DNA from: Candidatus Sphingomonas phytovorans | GTDB lineage: Bacteria; Pseudomonadota; Alphaproteobacteria; Sphingomonadales; Sphingomonadaceae | DNA: 64,000 bases | Direction of reading: 5' to 3' | Assembly (NCBI GenBank): GCA_029202385.1 | Contig: CP119314.1 | Location: 1,366,501 to 1,430,500, forward strand | Shown: in pieces, positions 24,172 to 33,151 of the stretch | Numbering within the stretch: the stretch's first letter is position 1 | How the letters are laid out: each line of letters opens with the position of its first letter | Notes under the pieces: generated by a model | The model's database searches: none | The model's input: the letters and a program-made list of their open reading frames with translations, nothing else | What the model was told of the DNA's origin: nothing | Translations under genes and position numbers: made by a program

Positions 24172-24780
24172 ATGAGCGGACGATCATTGGATGACTTCAA
24201 TCATGAAAGGCAGGCACTGGATGCCGCGCACGCACAAAATGAAGCTGGGCGAGATGCCTTCATAGCCTTGGCGCACACCGCTTTGTTTGCGGCATCTGTA
24301 TCATTCGTAGGCGACGTTGCGCCAATAACAGAAGCGATTTGGCGACCGGCATTGATCCTAGGCTGGTCCGCTGACGTCGTGGGCCTTCTCGCACTCACCT
24401 TTAGCTTTGGCGCTGCCCGTAAGGCTATCGACGCACGCCGAGCGGCATTGAATGATCCCGATCCACCGAACGACCGCATTTGTGAGTGGCTTAATGCAAC
24501 AGCGCTCTGGTCTTTTCCTGTCGCCCTTCTATGTTTGTTCTCGTTCGTCACTGCAAATGTGGTTCATGCCGATGTCCGACAAACCAAGCCCTCCGATACC
24601 GCCGAATTACGAGAGACGGGGAGCAGTGCCGCCCCCGCGAGCGCCAGCGCACGGAGGCATATCCAAACCAGCAAGCGGAGTGATCCCGGCACCACGAGCA
24701 CCGGCGGCACCGCCACCCCCTCCGCCGCCCCCCAAGAAGTAAGTGCGCACGGCGCGGAACCTATCCGATCAGAGCAATAG
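24172..24780 (+). CDS. multi-spanning membrane protein, island cargo
   Basis: 202 residues. Three to four hydrophobic segments: DAFIALAHTALFAASVSFVG, a long ILGWSADVVGLLALTFSFGA and WSFPVALLCLFSFVTANVV. After about residue 133 the frame turns into low-complexity Ser/Thr/Ala sequence, exactly where a second reading frame opens (24572-24742). No family is assigned. The stop lies 4 bp from the convergent integrase stop. Confidence 0.7.
   Translation: MSGRSLDDFNHERQALDAAHAQNEAGRDAFIALAHTALFAASVSFVGDVAPITEAIWRPALILGWSADVVGLLALTFSFGAARKAIDARRAALNDPDPPNDRICEWLNATALWSFPVALLCLFSFVTANVVHADVRQTKPSDTAELRETGSSAAPASASARRHIQTSKRSDPGTTSTGGTATPSAAPQEVSAHGAEPIRSEQ
24572..24742 (+). CDS. proline-rich micro-ORF overlapping the membrane protein gene
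   Basis: 56 residues in the frame other than the membrane gene, starting MSDKPSPPIPPNYERRGAV and ending in eight prolines then KK. It is wholly inside the 3' third of the membrane gene. The proline-rich, soluble composition looks like a designed linear motif, while the overlapping part of the membrane gene reads as low-complexity filler, suggesting this frame is the one under selection there. An upstream in-frame ATG at 24452 would give 96 residues but adds sequence that is just a shadow of the membrane gene. Confidence 0.55.
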   Translation: MSDKPSPPIPPNYERRGAVPPPRAPAHGGISKPASGVIPAPRAPAAPPPPPPPPKK

Positions 24781-24784
24781 CCAA

Positions 24785-26053
24785 TCAGGCCCGCAGTGCT
24801 ACGACGTTCCCGCCGTTCGCCTTCTCCGCCTGCTCCTCGATCCAATCCGCAATGCGCTGGGCTTCGGGCTTGAGATATTGCAGGCGTGAGGTTTCAAGAT
24901 AGTGCTTGGCAGTGACGGAACTGTTCGGAATGTGGTTCGTCAGCAACTCAATCTTCGTGAAGTCCACGGCGCAGTTTGCAACGCCGATGGTGATGTAGGT
25001 GCGTCGTAGATCGTGGTTCGTGACTTTGGTCCCGGCGACCTCGCTGATCTTCCGGCGCGTGTCGCGCGGGTCGATGATGTGGCCCGATCGCGACCACGAG
25101 GCGAACACATGCGGATTGCCTTCTACCCTTGCCCGTGATTCCAGCAGCGAAACCGCTTGCGACGACAGCGGGAGCCACACCGGATTACGGTTCTTTGGGT
25201 CGGGCAGATGGAACCAACCTTCCTCCAGATTAACGCGATCCCATGTGAGCGAGGCGGCTTCCTTGAGGCGGCACCCGGTCAGCAGCAAGAACATCGACAG
25301 GTCGATGGCAGCGAGGGTCTCGCGGTTGTGGGTCTCGCCGCGCCACTGTTCCAGTGCGTTCCATACCGCGCCGACCTTGGAGTCGGGCACGCGACTGGTG
25401 CGCGGCTTCAACTGAATCCAATCGTCCTTGAGCGCCCCGACAGGGTTGTGCGTGATGACGGGCGAGCCATCCGAACGCCGATAGCGACGGCTGGCGAAGT
25501 TAATCAGAGCGCGAAGCACTGCAAATCCTTGATTCGCTTGGCCCGGTGCCCCTGCCTTCCCGCGCAAGCCCTTCGTCAGCATGTCGCGATAGCGCTTCCG
25601 CACATCGTCCTCGCTGATGGACGCGATGGGCTTGGACAGCCACGCCTCAAACGTGGTCGTCACATGGCGCTCGATCACGTCTGCGCTCGAACCCTTCAAC
25701 TTGCCCGGTCGGTCCTTGTAGGCGTCAGCCACATCGCGGAGTGTCACCGCCACGGCGGCGTCGTGCTTCTTGGCATCGCGCGGGTCGATTCCCTCTCGCA
25801 TGTCCTGCAACAGCTTCTGCGCCCGCTTGCGCGCAGCGTCCTCGGTGTAGGTGCCGTATGCGCCAATAGTGAATTGGATCGACTTACCGGCAACCCTTCC
25901 CATGACGATGAACACCCGGCGCGGCGGCTTCCCCGGTGCTGGGGGTGGAGCCACCCGCAACCCATAGCCCTTCACCGCCTCGTCCCAATGGACCTGATAA
26001 CCCTTCTCCGGGGCTTGAACCTTGTCGATAAACGCCTTGGTGAGCTTCACCAT
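24785..26053 (-). CDS. int: tyrosine-type site-specific integrase
   Basis: 422 residues from the ATG at 26053, preceded by AAGGAGG. An N-terminal DUF4102-like arm-binding domain (about 1-95: VHWDEAVKGYGLRV ... QFTIGAYGTYTEDAARKRA), a core-binding SAM-like domain (about 105-190) and a catalytic domain with Arg262 (TGCRLKEAA), His347/Arg350 (NHDLRRTY), His374 and nucleophile Tyr385 (AKHYLET). This is the P4-type integrase layout of islands that insert in tRNA genes. It lies about 150 bp from the right att core, as expected. Confidence 0.96.
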   Translation of the reverse strand: MVKLTKAFIDKVQAPEKGYQVHWDEAVKGYGLRVAPPPAPGKPPRRVFIVMGRVAGKSIQFTIGAYGTYTEDAARKRAQKLLQDMREGIDPRDAKKHDAAVAVTLRDVADAYKDRPGKLKGSSADVIERHVTTTFEAWLSKPIASISEDDVRKRYRDMLTKGLRGKAGAPGQANQGFAVLRALINFASRRYRRSDGSPVITHNPVGALKDDWIQLKPRTSRVPDSKVGAVWNALEQWRGETHNRETLAAIDLSMFLLLTGCRLKEAASLTWDRVNLEEGWFHLPDPKNRNPVWLPLSSQAVSLLESRARVEGNPHVFASWSRSGHIIDPRDTRRKISEVAGTKVTNHDLRRTYITIGVANCAVDFTKIELLTNHIPNSSVTAKHYLETSRLQYLKPEAQRIADWIEEQAEKANGGNVVALRA

Positions 26054-26064
26054 ATGACCTCCTT

Positions 26065-26080
26065 CTAGCGCATTTCTAGC
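26065..26080 (+). promoter_or_regulatory. putative integrase arm site, right
   Basis: CTAGCGCATTTCTAGC, matching the left-end site at 13728-13743 in 14 of 16 positions. It sits just upstream of the integrase ribosome site, so binding there could also repress the integrase gene. A 14-bp direct repeat CAGTGCTACGACGT occurs nearby at 26089-26102 and again at 24794-24807 at the other end of the integrase gene. Confidence 0.45.
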
Positions 26081-26201
26081 ACGCGGCACAGTGCTACGAC
26101 GTGCTGCCACGAGGCTGCAAGGAGGTTATATTATTGATTCATAAGGCGTTTTAAGGCATCTGCGTGCCACTACAGGTTACTGCCGGGTCGGGTGTCCCAA
26201 A

Positions 26202-26259
<58 letters not shown>

Positions 26260-26328
26260 CATGCCGCCGTGCGGCTGCACGCACAGTCCCAGCATGCGCC
26301 ATCGCGTGAGCAATCATCGGCGACTTTT

Positions 26329-28104
26329 CTACAGCCGTTCCATCCGGAGCCACGCCCGATCGCCCTGCCACGCACGCTGGAGCGCCTGCCGTGCTGCAGC
26401 AGCTTCAAGCATATGCCCTTGCGCCTTCTCGCTTTCGACGAGACCATAGAGCGCCCAGCCATTTCTGGGCGTCTGCGCAAGGGCCGCACGAAAGGCCTGG
26501 CTGGCCTCATCATAAAGCCCCGCCTGGTAAAGGGCTGCGCCAAGAGACTGATTCACCGGGTAATACCAGTAGGGCGGCTCCTGGTATGGGATCTTCGCCT
26601 CAAGCGCGATAGCTTCGCGGTAAAGGCCTATGGCCTTGTCATAGCGTTTCTCCGCATAGGCAAGGCGGCCGCGTGCGACTGCTGCGGCAAGCGAGAGAAG
26701 ATCCGGCGCTGGCACGCCCTGCTCGATCATGCCAGCGAATATTCTGGACGTCCGAAGCTTGGTAAGAGCGGCAAGCTCGCGCTCGACACCTTCGCTGTCG
26801 CGCCGCTGCGCCTTGGCGACAGCGCGAGCGTACAGCCGCATCGCCGCAGCATAGGGGAGTCGCGGGTCGGGAGCGGGCATCGCCAGTATCGCTTCCGGCT
26901 CGGCGAACTGCGCCATTGTCAGAAAGGGCGCGGCGTCGATCGCCTGTATCCACGCGATCCGCGCGGAAGTCTCGGGATCGAGGACTTTCTGCAGGCGTCG
27001 TACCTCGGCGATCGCTGTCCGCATGTCGCCCGCCAGTTGTGCCGAGGTCACGATGAAGTGGATGTTGTGGGGATAATAGCCGTAGCGGACGAGGCTTTGA
27101 TCATTGGTGTCGCGAATGAAAGCTTCGTCGGATCGCGCCGCTGCGATATTGACACGGATCGCATCCGAATAGCGCCCCACCAGTTGATATATATGCCCGG
27201 GCATATGAACCAGATGGCCCGCGCTCGGAGCAATTGGCCGCGCGAGCCGATCGGCCGCAGCTTCGGCGCGACGCGGGGCGGCGCTGTTCTCCATGAGATG
27301 GATGTAGAGATGCGCGGCCTGGAGACTGGCGGGGTTGCGGGCGAGTACCGTCTCGATCAGCCGGACCGCCTCGCCGCTCCGCCCCACCGGCGTACGTTTG
27401 TCCAGCTGCCAATAATTCCAGGGACTGGTATTCATCACAGCTTCGGCTGCGAGCACTGCAACATTGTCATCCCAGGGGAAATGACGGACTGCATCGAGCA
27501 TCGCATCGGCATAGGCAGCATCGAGAACGGCACGATCGCTCTTCGCGTCGCGGGAGTAACGACGCGAGATCGCCTCGATGAGCACCCGCTCGAGCGACGA
27601 GGCGTTCGTGCCCAGCACCCGTGCGCGATCCATCGCCGTCAGAGCGGTGTCACGATCACGATCGTCCATTGGGGCGTTGATGTTGGGACCCAGAGCGAGC
27701 GCTTCTCCCCACCAGCACATCGCGCAGCCGGGATCGAGCCGTTGTGCCGCGCGGAACGAACGAACCGCGCCGGCGTGGTTGAAGCCATAAGTGAGCAACA
27801 GCCCCTGATTGAAATAGCGCCGCGCCTGCTCGCTCGACGTCGAGACCGGTAAACTGGAGACTGAGAGATCGGCATAGAGCGGTATTGGACTGGAAGCCGC
27901 TCCAACAGGTCCAGTGACCGCGCTGGTCAGCATCAGTTCGCGTTTCAACGCGGACGCCATCGCCTTGCCGCCGCAAAGCGAGGAAGCAAGCTGGCTAGGA
28001 TCAAGCATCGCCAAGGCCGCAGGAGAGAAGGCAAGCCCAGGCGAGAAGCTGGTGAGAACGCCTCCCATTCCGGCGAGTATGATGCTTTTCAACAGCTTGT
28101 ACAT
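26329..28104 (-). CDS. exported tetratricopeptide-repeat protein
   Basis: 591 residues from the ATG of MYKLLKSIILAG; a longer reading to 28137 adds a charged stretch before the hydrophobic leader. Leader or membrane anchor at about residues 4-30. TPR-like helices appear at ARRYFNQGLLLTYGFNHAGAVRSFRAAQRLDP and again near the C-terminus at AALYQAGLYDEASQAFRAAL. Conserved segments CAMCWWGEALALGPNIN and HLVHMPGHIYQLVGRY mark a known but uncharacterised family of large TPR proteins. Histidines in HLYIHLMEN and HMPGHIY may bind metal. Immediately outside the island. Confidence 0.85.
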   Translation of the reverse strand: MYKLLKSIILAGMGGVLTSFSPGLAFSPAALAMLDPSQLASSLCGGKAMASALKRELMLTSAVTGPVGAASSPIPLYADLSVSSLPVSTSSEQARRYFNQGLLLTYGFNHAGAVRSFRAAQRLDPGCAMCWWGEALALGPNINAPMDDRDRDTALTAMDRARVLGTNASSLERVLIEAISRRYSRDAKSDRAVLDAAYADAMLDAVRHFPWDDNVAVLAAEAVMNTSPWNYWQLDKRTPVGRSGEAVRLIETVLARNPASLQAAHLYIHLMENSAAPRRAEAAADRLARPIAPSAGHLVHMPGHIYQLVGRYSDAIRVNIAAARSDEAFIRDTNDQSLVRYGYYPHNIHFIVTSAQLAGDMRTAIAEVRRLQKVLDPETSARIAWIQAIDAAPFLTMAQFAEPEAILAMPAPDPRLPYAAAMRLYARAVAKAQRRDSEGVERELAALTKLRTSRIFAGMIEQGVPAPDLLSLAAAVARGRLAYAEKRYDKAIGLYREAIALEAKIPYQEPPYWYYPVNQSLGAALYQAGLYDEASQAFRAALAQTPRNGWALYGLVESEKAQGHMLEAAAARQALQRAWQGDRAWLRMERL

Positions 28105-28374
28105 TCCAGCAACCCTTGGTCGAGAGGGGGGTGCCAACGAGACGTTACTTCATGGTAACATTTCGAGTTCGATATCTCAACTTTGCGTCCACGGCACATT
28201 CCCACTGCCTGGAGTCGGTCGTGGTCTGATTAAGGTTCAATTCGAACTGGCCGATAACCGCTAAACTTATCGAGCATCGGTCCGCACTACGGCCGGTCCA
28301 TTCGATAGTCATGGCGACACTCATGTGCCGGTTGCCAAATGCCCCGGGGTTGCGTGGGTTCGACGGAAGCGCGC

Positions 28375-28713
28375 TCAGGCAGCGCGAGGCTGTGGCTGCA
28401 TTCCATGATCGACCAGCGTCGCAAAATCGCCGTCGTCGAGCGGATGCTGGAATTGGCAGCCAGCCTCGAAATCATCCGCCCACATGATCGTCGCAGCCAC
28501 CTGACCGAGCCTCGGCAGGGTCAGCCAGATCATCGAGCCCTTGCGCAGGCTTGAATAGGTATGAAGCCGCGCGCCGTGAAGCGACACGTCTGTCACCTTG
28601 CACAGAGCACGATCGAACCCGCCGCGCCCGATGCGCGCGTCGAGTGACACCGGTGCACGCGGGCTACGCCGGCGTCCGTTGCTCATAGCTGGTTCGAATT
28701 CTGCGGCGAACAT
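28375..28713 (-). CDS. PilZ-domain protein
   Basis: 112 residues. RRRSPRAPVSLDARI gives the RxxxR element and VTDVSLHGARLHT the D/NxSxxG element that bind cyclic di-GMP in PilZ domains; ADDFEAGCQFQHPLDD completes the barrel. A GAGGGA ribosome site precedes the start. It likely senses c-di-GMP; partner unknown. The 270 bp upstream of the TPR gene (28105-28374) shows no gene. Confidence 0.88.
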   Translation of the reverse strand: MFAAEFEPAMSNGRRRSPRAPVSLDARIGRGGFDRALCKVTDVSLHGARLHTYSSLRKGSMIWLTLPRLGQVAATIMWADDFEAGCQFQHPLDDGDFATLVDHGMQPQPRAA

Positions 28714-28793
28714 GGCTTCCCTCTCGCATTGTGCGACGAGGGAAAGCCTAGTCCTCGATAGCTAACGCGCCATTAACGACGGCGCGCGCCATC

Positions 28794-29024
28794 TTACTTC
28801 TTGTTGAGCGTCAGCCCGCCAAAGCGCTTGTTGAAGCGCGCGACCTGGCCGCCTGAATCAAGCATCGTACCGCGGCCGCCGGTCCATGCCGGATGCGCGA
28901 GCGGATCGATGTCGAGCGTCATCAAATCGCCTTCCTTGCCCCAGGTCGAGCGGGTCTCGAACTGGGTGCCATCGGTCATCTGCACCTTGATGGTGTGATA
29001 ATCGGGATGAATATCTTTTCTCAC
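28794..29024 (-). CDS. rpmE: 50S ribosomal protein L31
   Basis: 76 residues from a GTG start with GGAGAA just upstream ([19 protein letters not shown]). [17 protein letters not shown] and HPAWTGGRG are typical of alphaproteobacterial L31. The zinc-binding cysteines of the C+ form are absent, so this is the zinc-independent form. Confidence 0.95.
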   Translation of the reverse strand: MRKDIHPDYHTIKVQMTDGTQFETRSTWGKEGDLMTLDIDPLAHPAWTGGRGTMLDSGGQVARFNKRFGGLTLNKK

Positions 29025-29119
29025 GTCGAATTCTCCGGAAAGCCGCTGGTTTCCGACCAGCAGCGAAGGCGCGGCCCCTAACAGAGGGCCGCGCCGAGTG
29101 CAACCTGTGGGTGTTTGCG

Positions 29120-29596
29120 TCAAGCCTTAGGGGGATCGGTGATCATCGCCATGAACTTCGCTTCGGCGGCGAGCTTGCCGTCGATCGTCGTACGTCCAGC
29201 GAATTTGGTGGCGCGGGCGCTCTTCTGCACGATCTCGACCTCAAGGCGCAGCAACACGCCGGGTTCGACCGGCTTGCGGAACTTCACCTCGTCGATCGAC
29301 ATGAAATAGACGAGCTTGCCGGAGCCGGCGAGGCCGAGCGATTCGACCGCCAGGATTCCAGCCGCCTGTGCCATCGCCTCGACGATCAACACGCCGGGCA
29401 TGATCGGACGTCCGGGGAAATGCCCCTGGAAGAAGCTCTCGTTGATCGTCACCGCCTTGATCGCCGCGATCGACCGGTCGAGGATCAGTTCCTCGACACG
29501 GTCGACCAGCAGCATCGGGTAACGATGGGGGAGCGCCGCCATGACCCGCCCGATATCGAGCGGGCCGAGCGCCCCCGTCGCAACCGCCTCGGTCAC
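29120..29596 (-). CDS. fabZ: 3-hydroxyacyl-ACP dehydratase
   Basis: 158 residues from the GTG that overlaps the ompH stop (GTGA). Dehydrates 3-hydroxyacyl-ACP in fatty acid synthesis. [13 protein letters not shown] and [20 protein letters not shown] contain the catalytic histidine and glutamate of the hotdog fold. In this order (bamA-ompH-fabZ) it normally precedes lpxA in other bacteria; here rpmE follows and lpxA is not in view. Confidence 0.96.
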   Translation of the reverse strand: MTEAVATGALGPLDIGRVMAALPHRYPMLLVDRVEELILDRSIAAIKAVTINESFFQGHFPGRPIMPGVLIVEAMAQAAGILAVESLGLAGSGKLVYFMSIDEVKFRKPVEPGVLLRLEVEIVQKSARATKFAGRTTIDGKLAAEAKFMAMITDPPKA

Positions 29597-30288
29597 CGGC
29601 CCTTCGGCGGCGTCGTTGCAGGACGTCCGGCAGGCGCCGCAGGCGCGGGAGCGGCAGCGGGTGCACCCTGGGCCTGCTGACCCTGCTGGGGCTTGGGCTG
29701 CCATGCGACAGGCGGTGGCACCGCGACGCTGGTCAGGGTACGATCGATCTCGGCGCTCACCGCCGGCGTGATGTCGGCAGCGGCGTCGCCGAGCATCAGC
29801 ACCGCTTCCGGCTTCACGATAAGACCGACCTTGCGGGTCTTAACCACGCTGCTGACAGCATCGGCGATCTTGGAACCGACCTGCTCCTGCAAATACAGGC
29901 GCGCGCGGGTGACGGGTTGCAATATGCGGCCGAGTTCAGCCTGACCGGCTGTCTGCTTCTGCTCGATCTGGGCGAGTTCCGGGCGCTTGCTGTCGCGGGC
30001 GCGCTGAATCTCTTCCTGCGAAAGCTGGCCATCGCCATTGGCATCGAGCGCCTTCAGCAGCGGCTGGATCTCGGCATTGATCGCCTCGTTGCGCGCCTTC
30101 GCCTGATCGATCTGTGCCTTGTAGGTGGTATCGATCGTCGTCCAGGTAGTGGTCCAGACCTTGGAATTCTGCATGGCGGCGTCGGGATCGAGCATCGCAA
30201 CGGTCTGTGCCTGGGCCCCCGCCACGCCGAACACGAAACCTGGCACGACAAGCGCCGTGGCAAGCAGAACCTTCTTGTACGTCTTCAT
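29593..30288 (-). CDS. skp: OmpH/Skp-family periplasmic chaperone with EF-hand-like loop
   Basis: 231 residues. Signal peptide ending AGAQAQ. The Skp-type coiled region ([22 protein letters not shown] ... [21 protein letters not shown]) and the body [13 protein letters not shown] fit OmpH. It holds outer-membrane proteins in solution on their way to BamA, encoded directly upstream (TGATG overlap). Unusual: an insertion [12 protein letters not shown] at about residues 81-92 reads as a perfect 12-residue EF-hand calcium loop. The C-terminus is a Pro/Ala/Gln-rich tail. Confidence 0.93.
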   Translation of the reverse strand: MKTYKKVLLATALVVPGFVFGVAGAQAQTVAMLDPDAAMQNSKVWTTTWTTIDTTYKAQIDQAKARNEAINAEIQPLLKALDANGDGQLSQEEIQRARDSKRPELAQIEQKQTAGQAELGRILQPVTRARLYLQEQVGSKIADAVSSVVKTRKVGLIVKPEAVLMLGDAAADITPAVSAEIDRTLTSVAVPPPVAWQPKPQQGQQAQGAPAAAPAPAAPAGRPATTPPKGR

Positions 30289-33089
30289 CAGAATTGTGTC
30301 CCTACGTTGAATGTAACGAGCTTGGTATCGTCGCTCGGGTCTTTGAGCAAAGCATAAGCAACGTCGATACGAAGCGGCCCGAACGGCGAGTTCCAGTTGA
30401 CGCCCGCTCCGACCGACAGCCGGGGCTTGGCGGAATCACCACCGAAACGTTCGAGAAACGGCTGTACCGTCCGGAGAGCAGGAGCGTTTACCGATGTGCC
30501 GGCGCAATCAGTGCCCCCGAGCGTCGCAGAATAGCCGACTTTACACGTCGTGGTGAGGCCCGCATGATCTGCGTCGGTCGTCGGGACGGTGAATAGCGGA
30601 TTGCCGTTGTTAAACAGCTGCGTCTCGAGCGGCAGGACCGTCTTCTTGCCCGTGAACGGATCGACGAAGACCGGAAAAGTCGCAGTCGGCAGCGGCCGGG
30701 TGATACCGAACAACGCGCCGGCCTGGACGTAGATAGACGGGCGCAAGCCCATCTCGCGCGCACCGGCACCGAGCGGAATCTCCATCTCGAGCCGGCCCAG
30801 ATAATAAGCCCGGCCACCCAGGGCGTCATCGACGAACTGCGTACGGTCGGTCTGCAGCGTCTGGTTCCCGGTCGTCTGGTCCGTGATATAATTGATGCGC
30901 TGGACTCGTGGGCCGACGCCGCGGATATCGAAGCCGCGGAAATCGGGCTCGCCGAGATAGAAGCGGTCGGTGATGCGAACACTGTCGATGCCCGGTCCAC
31001 GGCTGCTCTCGAGCGATTTGATATACCCGCCCTCGGCATTCGCCGAGAGGATGAAGCCGCTGCCAAGACCCCAGTATTTTGCGCCCTCGAAGCGGGTGCG
31101 GACATATCTCACGTCACCACCAAGACCGGCGAAATCGGCACTGAAGACCAGCCGCTTGCCTGCGCTTGGCCGCAAGCGGCTGTTGAGGCTGTCATTGATC
31201 AGCGAGAAACCGACCGACGAGGTAACGCGGTTGCCGATCGCGTCGCAGAGATAGCGCCCTGCCAGCAATGGATCGCAAGCGTTACCAGTAAAATAGGTCG
31301 ACTTGTCGAGCCCGACCTGATCGTAGGACACGCCATAGCGACCTGACAGCGACCAATATTCGGTCAGCGGCAGGCCCGCGCGAATCTGGAAGCCGGTCGA
31401 AACCTGGGTGTAGGTCGTCTGACGTTGATCGCCGACATAGTTGAAGGCATTGTAATCGCGGCGGAAGATGTCGCCACCGATCGCGATGTTCTTGTCGAAC
31501 AAATAAGGCTCGGTGAAGCCCACCTCGACCGATTTCGAGTAGCTTGAATAGTTGACGCTGGCGCGCAGTTCCTGCCCCTTGCCGCGGAAGTTGCGCTGGC
31601 GGATCGAGGCCTGGATGATAAATTTCTCAAGGCTGGAATAGCCTGCGGAAAGCGACAGTTCGCCAGTCGATTTCTCTTCGACGTTCGCTGCCAGCACTAC
31701 ACGGTCGGGCGCCGATCCCTGCGTTTTCTTGATCTCGAACTTCTCCTGGAAGAAGCCGAGCGAGTTGATGCGATCCTGCGAACGCTTCAGCTGGAAGCTG
31801 TTGAAGGCGTCGCCCTCTGACAGGCGGATCTCGCGCCGGATCACCTTGTCCTGGGTCTGAGTGTTGCCGTTGATCTCGATCCGCTCGACATAGGAGCGCT
31901 GGGCCGCAGCGATGTGGAAATTGATCCCCATCGTCAGCGTTTCTTTGTCGCGGTTGAACTCCGGGTTCACTTCGGTGAAGGCATAGCCGAACAGGCCGGT
32001 CGATTCGCTCAGGCTATCGACCGAATCCTCGACCTGCTTCGCGTTGTACCACTCGCCCTTCTTCATCGGCAGCGTGGCGGCAAGGCGCTTGTTGTCGAAG
32101 TCGCGGATATCGCTGTCGACCGACACTTCACCAAATTTGTAGCGAGGACCTTCCTCGACCACATAGGTGATGATGAAGTCTTTCTTGTCCGGAGTCAGTT
32201 CTGCGACCGCTGACGTCACGCGGAAGTCGGCATAGCCGTTGGTCAGGTAGAACTGACGCATCTTCTGCTGGTCATAGGCCATGCGATCCTGATCGTAGCT
32301 CGTGTTCGAGCTCAGGAGCGTGCTGAGGCGCGCCTGCTTCGTCGCCATCTCGCCGCGCAGCTTGCTGTCGGAGAACACCTCGTTGCCGAGGATATTGATC
32401 TGGCGGACCTTCGATTTCGGGCCCTCGGTGATCTCGAAGACGACGTCGACGCGATTCTGGTCGAGCGCAACCATCTTCGGCTCGACGACCGCAGCGAAGC
32501 GGCCCTGGCGACGGTATAGTTCGACGATGCGGCCGACATCCTGACGGACGGCGGTGCGCGTGAAGATCTGCCGCGGAGCGAGCTTGATCTCCTTCTTGAT
32601 CTTGTCTTCCTTCAGTCGCTTGTTGCCCTCGAGCAGCACGCGGTTGATCACCGGATTCTCCCGGATCCGCAGCACGATCTCGCCCGATTCGGCACCGCTG
32701 ATCGACACATCGGCGAACAGATCGCTGGCGTAGAGATCCTTGATCGCCTGATCGAGCGTCTCGTTGGTGAAGGACGTGCCGACGCGGAGCTTGGTATAGG
32801 AAAGCACGGTATCGGATTCGATGCGCTGCGATCCTTCGACCCGCAACGACTTGATCGTCCGGGTCACGGGGGGAGCCACCGGAACTGAATCAGGCTGAGC
32901 GGGAGCTGCTGCGGCCGGTGCTGCCTGTCCCCGAGCTGGTGCAGCTGGTGCCGCCCTACCGCGGGCTGGTGCAGCCTGGCCCGCAGCCGCCTGGGCGCTC
33001 GCGGCCATCGGCACGCCCGACAACATCGTGCCTGTAAGAAGCACGACGGTGGCGCGGGCGCCGAATGATGTAACCTTGATCGCTGTCAC
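30288..33089 (-). CDS. bamA: outer-membrane protein assembly factor BamA
   Basis: 933 residues. Signal peptide, then a low-complexity Ala/Pro/Arg/Gln-rich stretch of about 45 residues before the first POTRA domain (IKSLRVEGSQRIESDTVLSY). Five POTRA repeats follow, then the C-terminal barrel with FRGFDIRGVGPR containing the conserved lid-loop RGF motif and a terminal strand ending in phenylalanine (LVTFNVGTQF). It inserts beta-barrels into the outer membrane. The linker is longer than in E. coli. Confidence 0.97.
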   Translation of the reverse strand: MTAIKVTSFGARATVVLLTGTMLSGVPMAASAQAAAGQAAPARGRAAPAAPARGQAAPAAAAPAQPDSVPVAPPVTRTIKSLRVEGSQRIESDTVLSYTKLRVGTSFTNETLDQAIKDLYASDLFADVSISGAESGEIVLRIRENPVINRVLLEGNKRLKEDKIKKEIKLAPRQIFTRTAVRQDVGRIVELYRRQGRFAAVVEPKMVALDQNRVDVVFEITEGPKSKVRQINILGNEVFSDSKLRGEMATKQARLSTLLSSNTSYDQDRMAYDQQKMRQFYLTNGYADFRVTSAVAELTPDKKDFIITYVVEEGPRYKFGEVSVDSDIRDFDNKRLAATLPMKKGEWYNAKQVEDSVDSLSESTGLFGYAFTEVNPEFNRDKETLTMGINFHIAAAQRSYVERIEINGNTQTQDKVIRREIRLSEGDAFNSFQLKRSQDRINSLGFFQEKFEIKKTQGSAPDRVVLAANVEEKSTGELSLSAGYSSLEKFIIQASIRQRNFRGKGQELRASVNYSSYSKSVEVGFTEPYLFDKNIAIGGDIFRRDYNAFNYVGDQRQTTYTQVSTGFQIRAGLPLTEYWSLSGRYGVSYDQVGLDKSTYFTGNACDPLLAGRYLCDAIGNRVTSSVGFSLINDSLNSRLRPSAGKRLVFSADFAGLGGDVRYVRTRFEGAKYWGLGSGFILSANAEGGYIKSLESSRGPGIDSVRITDRFYLGEPDFRGFDIRGVGPRVQRINYITDQTTGNQTLQTDRTQFVDDALGGRAYYLGRLEMEIPLGAGAREMGLRPSIYVQAGALFGITRPLPTATFPVFVDPFTGKKTVLPLETQLFNNGNPLFTVPTTDADHAGLTTTCKVGYSATLGGTDCAGTSVNAPALRTVQPFLERFGGDSAKPRLSVGAGVNWNSPFGPLRIDVAYALLKDPSDDTKLVTFNVGTQF

Positions 33090-33151
33090 TATCCCACCCC
33101 AGTCGGAGAAAATATGCGGGCCGCCTATCCGCTAGCCCTGCCTCAACCACG

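Larger units (their letters stand above)
13620..26201. mobile_element. integrated genomic island, satellite-like, ~12.6 kb
   Basis: Bounded by the 9-bp core CTTGAAAAC at both ends, which splits a tRNA-Ser gene. Inside are a tyrosine recombinase next to the right end, an AlpA-like DNA-binding protein, a primase-polymerase/helicase protein, an XRE regulator with its own palindrome, a complete tRNA-Ser near the left end, and cargo including a metallopeptidase-caspase operon and a deoxyribosyltransferase/TIR-like gene. No capsid, portal, terminase or conjugation genes are present, so it fits a phage satellite or a simple integrative element better than a prophage or ICE. Parts (about 14.1-15.3 kb) are visibly lower in G+C than the chromosome. 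Confidence 0.88.

Noticed and set aside
13620-26201. Complete prophage
   Set aside because: No terminase, portal, capsid, tail or lysis genes could be found.
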